A DNA stretch of 64,000 nucleotides, taken from assembly GCA_029783825.1 (NCBI GenBank), contig JAREIK010010186.1, forward strand, positions 1 to 64,000, read 5' to 3'. This DNA is from Sapria himalayana (lineage: Eukaryota; Streptophyta; Magnoliopsida; Malpighiales; Rafflesiaceae). Position 1 is the first letter of the stretch, and every line of letters begins with the position of its first letter. The translations under genes were made by a program, and so were the position numbers. The notes under the pieces are model-generated. The model did not search any database. It saw only the letters and a program-made list of their open reading frames with translations, and was not told the DNA's origin. Shown piece after piece: positions 1-12,299 of the stretch.

Positions 1-2
1 TT

Positions 3-2289
3 GTTAAAAATAGATTAATGATAGAAAATATAAAGCTTGCATCTGAAATGATGAAAGAGATAGGAAGTAAGTCTAGAGGAAAAAACTTAGTGGTTAAGTT
101 AGATCTATCGAAAGCCTTTGATAGAGTAGAATGGGATACCCTTTGCTTTGTGTTAAGGAGGTTCGGCTTTTCAGAGCTAACCATAGATCTAATATTTAGA
201 TGTATATCAAGCAATTGGGTAAGAGTCCTGGTAAATGGTAAGTTAAGTGAGGAACTTAAACCAAATAAAAGTTTAAGGCAAGGGGATCTGCTATCCCCTC
301 TTCTTTTCGATATCTATCTAGAATTGCTAATACGTAACTTGAATAAGAAAATATCCGAAGGTAAAATATTCTCATTCAGACAACCAAGGAATACACCCAG
401 AATAGGTTGTTTAGATTATTCAGATGACCTTATAATATTTACAAAAGCTAGCATAAAGTCTTTAATGAATCTTATGCATCTTCTCCAAATTTTTGAAAAA
501 GAGACAGGTCAAATGGTTAATAAAAGCAAATGTCAGTTCATGCTTGCTAAAAATGCAAAATTAAAGTTAGTAGATAAAATAAAAAGGATTACGGGATTTG
601 CAGAAATAAAAGGGGCATTAATGTATTTAGGTTGTCCGATATATGAGGGGAGGTTGAAAAAGAATATCTAAGTTATTTTCAGGAAAAACTAAGAAAAAAA
701 TAGCAGGATGGAAAGAAGAGTTACTGGGTTTTGGGGGAAGAATAACACTGATGTCACATGTATTACAAAGCACGCTTACGCACATATTATCAGTGATACA
801 CCCCCCTAAGAAATTTATTAAAAAACTCGAATCGGAAATGGCCAACTTCTTATGGGGTAAAAAACAAGGAAAAAATAAACTACATTGGAAGGACTGGAAA
901 AGTATCTATTATCCGAAAGAGGAAGCAGGATTAGGACTAATGAGCCTCCAGAACTCGGTAGCTGTCTGGGACTGTAAAAGCTGGTGGAGACTTAAAGAAA
1001 GTGATAGTCTGTGGGCAAAATATATGCGGGCAAGATATTTAGATAACAAGAATAAGACCACTAAGAAAGTCTCGAACAGTTGGAAGTCAATGGAAAAACA
1101 AAAAGAAATAGTGGACTCACACTCTATAAAAAAGAGGAGCGGCTGGAAATGGATGTTAACACCACAAGGAAACTTTTCCCTCAAGTCGGCAAAAGACTTG
1201 GTCAGAAAGAAAAAACCGGCTCAAACTCTATTTAAATGGGTATGGCAAGAAAACATACCGCAAAAAATGTGCTCCTTCACATGGAAGGCTTTAATGAATG
1301 CTATACCGGTAGATAGAAATATACAAAAGAAAGGTATAAACATCGCTTCAAGATGTGAATGTTGTTTACAAGCGGTTGAAACTACCGATCATTTGCTTTC
1401 TAATGGTCCCATTGTAGCAGAAATATGGAAAGAAATGGAAGGGGAAAAAAGAATATGTAAAATGGATGATGGATTAATAGATAAAGTTAAAAAATGGGAA
1501 AAGGAGAAAACGAAAAGTCCCACCAGGAAATGGCTCAACCAAAAACTGCCGCATCTAATTATTTGGTGTATATGGAAATCTCGAAACAAAAGTAAATTTG
1601 AAAATATAAGGATGAATTTAACAAAAATTATAAAAGATATTAGAAAGGAGATATGTAATATATCACTAATAAAACTGATAGTTATTCAGGAAATGAAACA
1701 AGAAAAGAAGCCTGAGAAAGAATGGGATCTCACATACAAAGTTTTAAATCAGCAAAGGGCGAAATGCATACAGTGGAATGCTCCGCCGGTAGGTAAACTC
1801 TCACTGAATACGGATGAGAGTTTTAGCAGGGACACTGGAATAGCATGAGGAGGCGGGGTAATAAGAGATCATACATGGACAGTACAGAGAGCTTTCACCA
1901 GATCTAGTAGAGCCTCTTCGGCGTTAGAATCTGAAATCAGAGCATTAAAATCAGAGTTAGAGATATGCAAGCAGCTTAACTTTAAAAACATTGAAGTACA
2001 GGTAGACTCAAAATTACTAGTTGATACAGTAATCAATAAGAAAATATTATGGAGGAATGAAGAGGAACTAGAAGCAATTCTTGGTCTTATGGACGAACTG
2101 AAGGCCTCAATAATACATATATACAGAGAAGCAAATTATCTAGCGGATAATCTGTCAAAAATAGGTACCACCAGAGGAGATACAGAATTTAATGAGAAGC
2201 TCATGCCAAATAAATTAAAGGGAATAGCATGTTTAGATAAAATGGGATTTCCTTATTTTAGAATAAATAAACAAACCATGAAGATATAA
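3..2289 (+). pseudogene. LINE (plant L1-type) ORF2 remnant: reverse transcriptase, zf-RVT, RNase H
   Basis: This is the 3' two-thirds of a plant non-LTR retrotransposon polyprotein, entering from the left edge. Seen in order: RT motif A (KLDLSKAFDRVEW, about 96-134), motif B (SLRQGDLLSPLLF, about 270-308; the usual Pro after GD is Leu), and motif C as YSDD (about 417-428; usually F/YADD). Next come the RT thumb (GCPIYEGRL), a zinc-binding zf-RVT segment (CSFTWKALMNAIP ... CECC ... DHLL, about 1270-1400) and an RNase H domain with NTDESF, ALESEIRAL, VQVDSKLL and EANYLADNLSK, matching the usual D-E-D-D pattern. Lesions: the frame changes in the A-run at 657-661 and again in the A-run at 694-700, and TGA at 1846-1848 stands where a TGG is expected before GGGVIRD. 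From 751 to 2289 the frame is otherwise continuous. Such proteins copy LINE RNA at the target site; this copy is dead. The endonuclease half lies outside the window. Confidence 0.93.
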
Positions 2290-2477
2290 CAAAGCCTCAA
2301 CTTTCTGATGGATTGGGCGGGAACAATAAGTTTTTTAAAATATGTATCTTGACTATTGCTAATATAATATAATAATATCCATTCTGATTTTTACGCTGCT
2401 ATATAAACACTATATAAAAAAGTTGTATAAAGCCTATAATAGTTATAAATAAGAATATAGATGAGTATGCAGATAAG
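2290..2477 (+). other. Spacer between the LINE ORF end and a second LINE fragment
   Basis: AT-rich DNA follows the RNase H stop codon at 2287-2289. It is probably the 3' UTR of the first LINE or flanking sequence. No coding potential was seen. No poly(A) tail separates it from the next fragment. Confidence 0.4.
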
Positions 2478-2600
2478 TCATGGGACTTTAATATTAAGAT
2501 AATTAAGCAGCAAAGGATAAAAAGCATAACCTGGAATAGACCTCCAGCAGGAAGCTATCATTTAACATGGATGGCAGTTTTAAGTGGGTAGAGTCCAGGG
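2478..2600 (+). pseudogene. Second LINE RNase H fragment (N-terminal part)
   Basis: A reading frame starting SWDFNIKIIKQQR and continuing ITWNRPPAGSYH parallels the upstream LINE segment EWDLTYKVLNQQR / IQWNAPPVGKL at about 1723-1800. A single missing base near 2562 breaks the frame; in the alternative frame the RNase H start HLNMDGSFKW appears. This is a partial, diverged duplicate of the RNase H entry region, either a second LINE copy or an internal duplication. It stops shortly after the first catalytic Asp. Confidence 0.7.
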
Positions 2601-3228
2601 TAGGGAAATTTCTGTCTTTGCAGGGAAGATATCCAACAAGGCCAAAATTAAAGCAATCAGCAAAAGGGAGGTAAAGGGGTAAGTTCTGATTAAGCGCCAA
2701 AGGTTTCCACTCCATGGAAGGAAGCTACTAAAAGAACGTAAAGACATGAAAGGCTAAAACTCTTCCTGGTCCCGAAGGAAGATTGTATAAAGATAGGCCA
2801 ATACCTCCACACTAATTGACAGCCTAGTAGGCGCCAAAGGATCCACTCCAAGTAAGGCTCGAAGAAAAGGAAAAGCTAAAAGAGCTGGAGGATTTAATAA
2901 ACTTATCTCAGGGGATGATGTAGATTTGAAATCTCACATATATCCATATTCAGACCTCACAAGTTAAAAGAAGTTAGCTTCTCTCAGGAAAAAGCTAAAA
3001 GGTCTGAGGATTAAGTGTCAAGCTTCAAGTACGGAACCTCACATATGCCCAAATTCCAGTTTCAAATCTATAGCTTTTAGATCATTTTAAATTGTTACTT
3101 GTTCTTTGTTTTTTGTTTTGTTTTGAAATGGATGTAAAAGGGATAAGGGTAGATGTAGGTTGTAAAAACGGTATTCCTCCGCCAAAAGAGAGGCTCTAAT
3201 AATAATAAAACAAAATTTAAAAAAAAAA
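2601..3228 (+). mobile_element. LINE 3' UTR and poly(A) tail
   Basis: Non-coding tail of a LINE. The last 130 bases carry the phrase GGTATTCCTCCGCC, then AGAGAGGCTC, TAATAATAATAA and an A-run at 3219-3228, as at plant LINE 3' ends. GATA repeat starts at the next base. Within 2690-3075 there are about three degenerate copies of a 120-138-bp unit: GCGCCAAAGG at 2693 and 2831, GCTAAAA at 2753, 2875 and 2994, CTCACATAT at about 2934 and 3041. Confidence 0.7.
2690..3075 (+). repeat. Degenerate ~120-138-bp tandem repeat in the LINE 3' UTR
   Basis: Three imperfect copies are marked by GCGCCAAAGG (two sites), GCTAAAA (three sites) and CTCACATAT followed by a CCATATTC/CCAAATTC-like stretch (two sites). 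No coding potential was seen. Confidence 0.5.
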
Positions 3229-6200
3229 GATAGATAGATAGATTTATACAGAGATGGATAGATTGATCGGTAGATTGATAAACTGATAGATTGACAGATC
3301 AATAGATAGTTAGATAGAAAGATTTATAAATAGATAGACAAATAGATAGATATATAGATAAATTGATAGATAGATTGATAAATACATTGAAAAACAAAAA
3401 GATAGATAAATAGACAGATTGAAAGATTGATTAATAGATAGATTAACAGAAAGATAGATATACATATATCAAGATAGATAGATAGATTGATAGACAACTA
3501 GATTGAAAGATAGATTGACAAGCACCTAGATAGATAGATATATAGACATACAGAAAAATAGATAGATATATAGATACATAAATAGACACATAGATAGATA
3601 GATACATAGAAAGAAAGATAGATAGATAGGCTGATATATAGAAATATAGAAAGACAAACAGATAGATAGATAGATAGATAGATGGACAGATAGATAGAAA
3701 TATAATTAGATAGTAATATGGTCATATACCTATATATATTATATATAGATTGAAAGTTAAATAGATAGATGTATATATTGTAAAATATACAGATATAAAT
3801 AAAAATCGATAGTAAGAAAGATAGATAAATAGATAGATATATAGATATATAAATAGAAAAAATGTTAGAATTTTAGATTAACAAATATATATATCAATAT
3901 AAATATATATAACAATGCATAGATAGATAGAAAGATATATAGACCGATGAATAGATTTAATGGTAGAAAGACATATACATATACACATAGATAGATAAAT
4001 AGATATAAAAATGATACATAGATTGATAGACAGATAGATAGACCAATAAATAAATAGAGTGATATAAATATCGAAAGATTGATTAATTGATAGAAAGACA
4101 CATAGATAGACACAAATAGATACATAAATTGATACATAGATAGACAGATAGATTTATAGAAAGAAAGACATATAGATAGACAAATAAATAAAAAGATAGA
4201 TAAATAGATTTATTGATTGACGGATAGAAAGATAGATAAATAGATATATATATATATATAAATATATATATATAAATAGATAGATAGATGGTCAAATAGA
4301 TAGATGATAGATTGATTGTATGATTTATAGACAAATTGAAAGATAGATTTATAGACATATTGATAGATATATTGATAGATAGGTTGATATAGAAATTGAT
4401 GGACAGATTGAAAGACAAATTGATAAACAAATTGATAGACAAATTGATAGACAAATTAATAGACAAATTGATAGTTTAAAGATATATAGAAAGATAGACA
4501 TAGAGAAAGATAGAAAGATAGATAAATAGACATATATATAGATAGATAGATTGATTGATAATTTTATAGACTGGTAGATAGAAAGAATGATTATTAGATC
4601 AATAGATAGATAGATAGACATATTGATAGACTGATAAATAGATAGACACATAGATAGATAGATAGATAGAAAGATATATAGATAGGTTCATAAATAGAAA
4701 GATAAATAGATAAATAGATAGATTGATTAATAGATCGATATATTTATATATATAGATTGATTGATTGATTGACAGACAGATAGATATAAATAATATTAGA
4801 CAAATAGATAAATAAGTATATAGATTATAAAAAAGATAGATATTTTGAAATATATTTAGAAAATATTATAATATATATATATATAGATAAACAGATAGAT
4901 AGATAGAAAGAAGAAAGATAGATAGATAGATAGACAGAAAGATAAATAGATAGAAAGATAGATAGATAACTAGATATATAAATAGATAGAAAAAAAGATA
5001 GATAGATAGATAAATATTGAGACAGATAGATAGGTATACATATATATAGTCAGATAGATAGAAATATTGTTAGATAGATTGATAAAAGATTGATAGACAC
5101 ATAGTTAGAAAGATATCCATATAGATAGATACACATATTGATAGACATGTAGATAAAAAAATAGATAGACAAATAGATAGACATAGTAATAGATCGATAG
5201 ATAGATAGATATACATATAGATAGAGAGATATATAAATAGATAGATTGATAGATTATAATATAGATAAATTTATAGTTAGATAGATAGGTAGACAAATAA
5301 ATAGATTGATAGAAAGATAGATAAATAAAAAGTTAGAAAGAAAATTAGAAAGAAGCATAGATTGACATATTGATAGAAAGAAAGAGATAGATAGATAGTT
5401 ATTGATAGACATATAGATAAGCAAATAGAAAGATAGACTAATAGATAAGAAAATAGATAGATAGACATATATAAAGAAAATAGATTATAGATAGAGAGAA
5501 TAAATTATAGATATATAGAAATATAGTTAAATCAATATATCGATAGATATATAGATATATGATAGACAAATAGACAAATCGATAGACAAATCGATAGACA
5601 AATCAACAGATATATTGTTAAATAGATAGATATATATACATAGATAGATAGATATATATATATATAGATAAATAGATAATTAGATAGATATATAGATATA
5701 TGGATAAAAGATATATAGATAAATATAATAACATTTTGATTGATTGATATATATAAATATATCAATTGATAGGCATATAGATAGACCAATGAATAGATAG
5801 AAAAAAAATACATATATAAACAAATAGATAGACAAATAGATATAGAGATAGACAGACACATAGATAGTCAGATATATAGATTGATAGAGAGATTGAAAGA
5901 TAGATAGATATATTGATAGATAGATTGATTAATGGATAGACAGATTAATTGACAGATATATAGAAACACAGATAGATAGACAGACAGACAGATAGAAAAA
6001 TAGATAGATATATAGAAAGATGAATAGACAAATAGATAGATATACAGATAAATAGATAGATACACAGATAGATAATTTGATAGATAGATAGATAGACATA
6101 TATATAGATAGATATATAGACAGATTGATATACATATAGGTAGACAGACACATAGTTAGATAGATAGATAGAAAGACAATAGATAGATAATTAGATTGAA

Positions 6201-9100
6201 AGACAGACAAATAGAAAGAAAGATAGATAGATAAATAGTACATTGTTATACATATAGAAAAAAAGATAAATAGATAGATAGATAGACATATGTTAGACAC
6301 ATATATTGATAGATAAAAATTTTAATAAATAGATCGATTAATAAATAGTTAGAAAATTATTTAGATAAATTGATTAATAGATAGATAGATATATAGATAG
6401 ATAGATATATATAGATAGATAGATATATAGATAGATAGACAGATATATAATCAAATACTTAGACAAATAAAGAGACAGCAAGATAAATATATAGATAGAT
6501 AGACACATAGATAGACATAAATATACACAAAGATAGAAAGATAGATTGATAAATATAGAGACATATAGATTATCAAATAGATAGACACATAGAGAGACAT
6601 ATAGATTGACAAACAGACAGATAGATAGATAGATCATAAACAGACAGATAGATAGATTTATAGATAGATAGATACACAGATAGATAGATAAATATACAAT
6701 TAGATAGACATATTGAAAGATTGATAGATAGACTGATAGATAAACATATAGATAGACAAATAGATAGATAAATAGACAGATAGAAAGTAAGAAATATAGA
6801 TAGATAGATAGCCATATAGATTACTAGATAGATAGATAGATACCAGATATATTGATAGACTAATTGATAAAAAATTGATAGATAGATTGATAAAAAATTG
6901 ATAGACAAATGTATAGATATTTTGATAGATAAATTAATAGACATTTTGATAGACAGATAGTTAAACAGATAGATTGATAGAAAGATTGAGATAAAGATAG
7001 ATAAATACATTGGTCATGTCTATAAATAGATACACAAATAGATATAGATATAGATAAATTGATAGAAAGATTGATAGACAAATAGCAAATAGAAAAATAA
7101 ATAGTATTATAGATAGATACATAGATATATTGATAGAAGATAGATAGACACTTAGATAGTTAGATAGTTAGTTAGATAGATAGAAAAAAAATGATATACA
7201 GATAGAAAGATATATAGATTAAGAGATAGATAGATATACAAATAGATAGATAGATAGACAAATAGATAGACGGATAGAAAGATGGATAGATAGACGAAAA
7301 GATAAATTGATAGACAGATAGAAAGATACACAGATAGATACACAATTAGATAGATAGATAGAAAGGTAGAAAGATAGATAGATAGATATACAAACAGATA
7401 GTAAGATTGATAGACACATTTATAGATAGTTCGATAGATAGATTGATGGATAGATTGATGGATAGATAGATAGATAGAGATATATAGATAGATAGATAGA
7501 TAGATGTATTTATAGATAAATAGATAGATATATATACAAATAGATAAATAAATAGATAGATAAATAGATAGAAAAATAAATAAAAAAATAGATACATAGA
7601 TAAATAAGTAGATAGATATACTAAAAGATAGATACATAAATAGATTGGTAGACAGATATATAGATATATTATTAGAAAAATAAATTGATAAATAGATAGA
7701 TAGGCAGATAGAAAAATAGATAAATTGTTAGACAAAAATATAAAATGATTAATAGATTGATAGATCGATAGATAAAAATATAGATAGATGTATAGAAAGA
7801 TAGATAGACAGAAAGATAGACAAATATAAAGACAGATAAATAGAAAGATAAATAAACAAATATATATATATATATATATATTGACAATAAATAGAAAGTC
7901 AGATAAATTTAAATATATATACACAGATAGATAGACAGATTAATAGATAGATAGATAGATAAACAAATAAAGTGATATATAGATAGACAAATTAGTTGAT
8001 CAAAAGATAGATAGAGAAAATATATATTGAAAATAAAATTTAATATATAACTTAAAAGATAGATTTAAATATACATTTATAGATAGATTCATAAATAGAA
8101 TGATAGAAATATTGATAGAAAAATTTATACATTGATAGAAAGATAAATAGATAAATAGATAGATAGATAGACAGACAGACAATAGATAGATAGATTAACA
8201 GACAGATATAAAGATATATAGAGAGTCAGATAGATAAATAGACAGATAGATAGGTAGATGGATAAATAGATAGATAGAAAAATAGATAGACACAAGTAGA
8301 AATATAAACAAATAGATAGACAGATAGATAGATAGACAGATAGATAGATAGACAAATAGTTAAAGAGATAAACAGATTGATAAATAATTAAATAGACTAA
8401 TAGATAAATAGATAGATAAATAAATAGATAGATAGATAGATATATAGATAGATAATTACATAGATAGATATAAATAAAGACATATAGATAGAGAGATAAA
8501 AAAACATATAGATAGATAGATAGATAGATAGACATATTCATATTGATAAACAGATTAATAAATAGATAGATAGATTGATAGATAGATTACTAGAAAAAAT
8601 AATAGATAGATTGATAGACAGATTGATAAATAAATTTAAAGAAAGATAGATTGATTGATTGATAGATAAACATATAGATCGACAAAATATTATATTGACA
8701 GGCAGATAGATTGGTAGAAAGATGAAAGATAGATTGAGAGACAGATACATAGATAGATATACAGACTAATAGATAGACATATAGATAGATAGATAGACAT
8801 ATAGATAGACAGATAGATAGACAAATAAACAGGTAGATAGATTGATAGATAGACAAACATATAAAAACACAAATACACATATAGATAGATAGACATATAA
8901 AAAGACAAATAGATAGAAATATATACATACAAATATACAAATAGATAGAATAACATATAGAGAGATATATAGTTAGACAAATAGATAGATTGATTGACAA
9001 AAAGATAGTTAGATAGATAGTTTGATAGACATGTAGATAAAAAGATAGATAGACAGATAGTTAAATATATAGATAGAAAAATTGATAAACACATGTATAG

Positions 9101-9131
<31 letters not shown>

Positions 9132-10222
9132 ATTAGAAAACATACATAGATAGATAGATAGACAAATAGATAGATAGTTAAAAAGCAAGATAGTTAGATA
9201 GATTAAAAGCAAGATAAATTAACAGATAGATAGCAGATAAATAGACAGATAGATAGACACATAGATAGACAAATAGAAAGACAAATAGATAGATAGACAA
9301 ATAGATAGATAGATGTTTGATTTAAAGATAGATAGGGAGATAGATAGATAGATTAATTGTTAGATAGATTGATAGATATATAGATAGATAGACATATAAA
9401 AAGATTAATCAATAGATATATTGTTTTATAAATAGATAGATAGATATATAAACATATATATATACATATAGATAGAAAAATAGATAAAGACATATAGAAA
9501 GGCAGATAAATAGATAGATAGACAGATAGATAGATGATAAAAAATAGATAGAAGAATTGATAGCTAAATAGACATATAGATCGATAGATTGATTGATTGA
9601 TTGACAAATAGATAAAAAGATACACAAATAGATAGATAGATTGACACATAGATAGATAAATAGATAGATTGAAAGATAAACAGATGACTGACAGACAGAC
9701 AGATGATAGATAGATAGATAGATAGACACACAGACTACCAAACAGATAGATAGATAAACATATAGATTTATAGATAGATACAAATATTAATTGAAAGATA
9801 TATAGATCGATAGATAGATAGATAGATAGATTGGTTGATTTTATAGATAGATAGAAACATAGAAAAATAAATAAATTGATAGATAGATAGAAACATAGAA
9901 TAATAAATAAATTGATAGATAGATAAAATGTTAGATAGATAGATAAATAGACAGATAGATGATTGATTGATTGACATATAGATTGACATATAGATAGATA
10001 GATAGAAAGACATATAGATAGATATATAGATAGACCTATAGAGAGATAGAAATATAGATAGATAGATAGATATATAGACATATAGATAAAGATAGACAGA
10101 TGTATAGACATAAATAAATATAGAAATATAAATAGATAGACAGATAGATATACTAATAGATAGTAAAATATATACACAGATAGTAAATACATAAATAAAA
10201 AGATAGATATACAGATAGATAT

Positions 10223-10266
<44 letters not shown>

Positions 10267-10430
10267 GATTGACAGATATATATATATTAATATATAGATA
10301 AAAAGATAAATAGATAAAAATATAAATAATTGATAGATAGATTGATAGATAGATAAATAGATAGTTAAATAGTTTAATAAATATACAGAAAAATAGACAA
10401 ATTGATAGATAGATAGATATGTCTAAATAG
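3229..10430 (+). repeat. GATA/TAGA tetranucleotide array, block 1 (~7.2 kb)
   Basis: Nearly every position is part of TAGA units or single-step variants (GACA, AATA, AAGA, ATTGA), with the polarity kept as GATA on the + strand. Homogeneous runs of 4-8 units alternate with degenerate stretches. Short (TA)n tracts interrupt it at about 7858-7880, 9102-9127 and 10226-10261. The complementary TCTA strand lacks stop codons when pure, so long artefactual reading frames (Ser-Ile-Tyr-Leu) occur on the - strand. No gene was seen. The left edge touches the LINE poly(A). The right edge falls at about 10430. Confidence 0.97.
9846..9917 (+). repeat. 36-bp tandem duplication inside GATA block 1
   Basis: Two adjacent 36-base units, 9846-9881 and 9882-9917, each contain GAAACATAGAA and AAATAAATTGATA and differ at one base. 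The low divergence compared with surrounding sequence suggests a recent slippage or unequal-exchange event. Confidence 0.85.
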
Positions 10431-10460
10431 CACTACCTTTCATTATTTGTCTATTTGACT

Positions 10461-10499
10461 ATATATCTACCATCTTATTTAGATAGATGGTAGATATAT
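10461..10499. repeat. Perfect 15-bp inverted repeat with 9-base loop
   Basis: Left arm ATATATCTACCATCT (10461-10475) is the exact reverse complement of the right arm AGATGGTAGATATAT (10485-10499). It sits where GATA polarity breaks down at the end of block 1. A DNA foldback is as plausible as an RNA hairpin. Confidence 0.9.
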
Positions 10500-10540
10500 T
10501 GCTATGTCTATCTATATGATAAATAGATAAATATTTTTAA

Positions 10541-10572
10541 TATGAACCTATCAATATATTGATAGGTTCATA
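10541..10572. repeat. Perfect 32-bp palindrome
   Basis: 16 bases beginning TATGAACCTATC are followed without a spacer by their exact reverse complement ending GATAGGTTCATA. The phrase GATAGGTTCATAAAT also occurs in the array at about 4682. The palindrome could therefore be an array segment joined to its own inverted copy. Confidence 0.9.
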
Positions 10573-12290
10573 AATGATAAATAGATAAAAAAGTCACTCA
10601 AGATAAATTGATATATAGCTAGTTAGGAATTATATTCCAAGTTTAGTATGGTATATAAGATTAATACAATCTACTAATCATTCATGCATTCATTGGAATA
10701 GTAAAACAAGATGGTTGTTGCATATATATCTTATTCTTAAGATTATCATTGAGAAATGTGTTTCTCATGTCTAGTTGATATACATATTATTTGTAAGAAA
10801 TTATAATAGATTTCAAAAATCTTATAATAACCATTTTGGAATTATATTTTCTTTTTGAGAATTCAGAAAATTGTGTCCATATGAATATATTTGAGAGAAT
10901 CTAAAGTTAATTAACTGTATGAATGATAATTGATATTTATTTTGGTTACATGAAGCTATTTAATAAAATTTCTTATGATTCTCCTATTTCTTAAAGAATC
11001 AATTTTATATCTTTGTCTAATATATTTAGATTGTAATTATCAAATCTTTTAATCTTTTGGAAGAATCATACATATTGTTTTGTATGACTATTATGATGAT
11101 ATCCTGGTATGTATTTATATATTGTATCTCATTATGAAAATAGTTGCACTATTTTTTTTGTTTTTTTAAAATGTTGAAATGATGTTTTCTTAATAATGTT
11201 AAATGTATAATAGCAATTATGATGAAGATTACATAAAAACATAAATAATATTAAATTTGTGAGTAGTTTTTTAAAATAAAAATTGTCTACATAAAAAATA
11301 ATTATTTTAATTTTGGCGAACAAAAATCTCTTTTCCGAAAGAATAAAATGATTTTGCAAAAACCTTCTTGAAATTGATTCAATATCACTGGCAAAAACAC
11401 TTATTGACACTTGTAGAATGTGTGCCCCACCCGAACACTTTGCACAACTCTTACATTGCCTTTATTGATGCTCTGACATCATGTAAGCTTGATGTTAAAA
11501 CTTATAGGAACCTAATAGGGCTTTGCGTGCATTGGGGAGAAAGAAAGAAAGCGAAGAGAATGGAGAGAAAAATAAAACAAAAAAATAGATAATATTATTG
11601 TAGTATGGTACTCATTTTACTTGAATTTGATTGCTCATACTTCATTCACCATTAGTGTTGCATTATACAGACTTGTTTTTCTATTCTATCATTGCTCATA
11701 TAGCTTGTATATGTTGCTTGCTACTTTGAATGTAAGATATATAATTTGAATTAATATGTCCGTTGTTATTTTTTAATTTTTTTGTGGCTCATTTGTTCTT
11801 GTTCACCCTTTATTAATAGGTGGTTGACTGTTAATATATCATTATCAAATTACTGATGCCCATTCTATACGTGCCATGCCCCCTCTTCTCATTCAAAGTG
11901 ATGCTACATTTCTTGCTAGTATGCCAAATATTTGTGATTTCATTTAACTAGTAAAAGCATATTTTTTTAAAGTAGCAGTTAGTGGTGAGGATGACCCGTC
12001 TTTTTTCAATGTCACATCTTAAAAGGATTAATAATTGTAATATCTTGATTTATTTTTATCCCATTGCAAATGTGATGTGTAAAAAAGTATAGAATGTTCA
12101 TAAAATAAATAATTATTTTTTTAAGAATTATTTTTGTTACCATTAATTGTATTTTACTAAAGATTTATTTTTTATTAATTAGTCTCATTTCCATGGAAAT
12201 TATATAACCATGGAATATTGAACCATTGTGGGAGACAAAAAGGCTGAAATAATTTGATTAATTGCTTTTGATCCTTTTGAAATAATGATT
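10573..12290. other. AT-rich interior of element A, no recognisable gene
   Basis: Low-complexity AT-rich sequence. TAGCTAGTTAGGAATT at about 10617 is reminiscent of the CACTA subterminal motif but isolated. A short open stretch at 11368-11592 is listed separately. Nothing else could be supported. Confidence 0.5.
11368..11592 (+). CDS. Short open frame of unknown origin inside element A (possible captured fragment)
   Basis: 74 codons with less AT-biased composition than the surroundings. Its C-terminal part (TYRNLIGLCVHWGERKKAKRM) is basic and vaguely like the end of a pentatricopeptide repeat (TYxxLIxLC..G...A..M), but one weak match is not enough to name it. No splice or promoter signals were seen. 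It may be part of the element's own degenerate gene or a captured host exon. Confidence 0.2.
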   Translation: MKLIQYHWQKHLLTLVECVPHPNTLHNSYIAFIDALTSCKLDVKTYRNLIGLCVHWGERKKAKRMERKIKQKNR

Positions 12291-12299
12291 GTCCGCTAC

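Noticed and set aside
909..1589. - strand frames overlapping the LINE
   Set aside because: Shadows of the LINE coding strand, which has clear RT, zf-RVT and RNase H motifs.
3498..10265. Many long - strand open frames in GATA block 1 (up to 279 codons) with Ser-Ile-Tyr-Leu repeats
   Set aside because: They are the automatic translation of the TCTA strand, which lacks stops in every frame. Overlapping frames look alike and none has domains or regulatory signals.
11132..11410. 92-codon - strand frame in element A
   Set aside because: AT-rich, Phe/Ile/Lys-biased and without recognisable motifs; consistent with chance.
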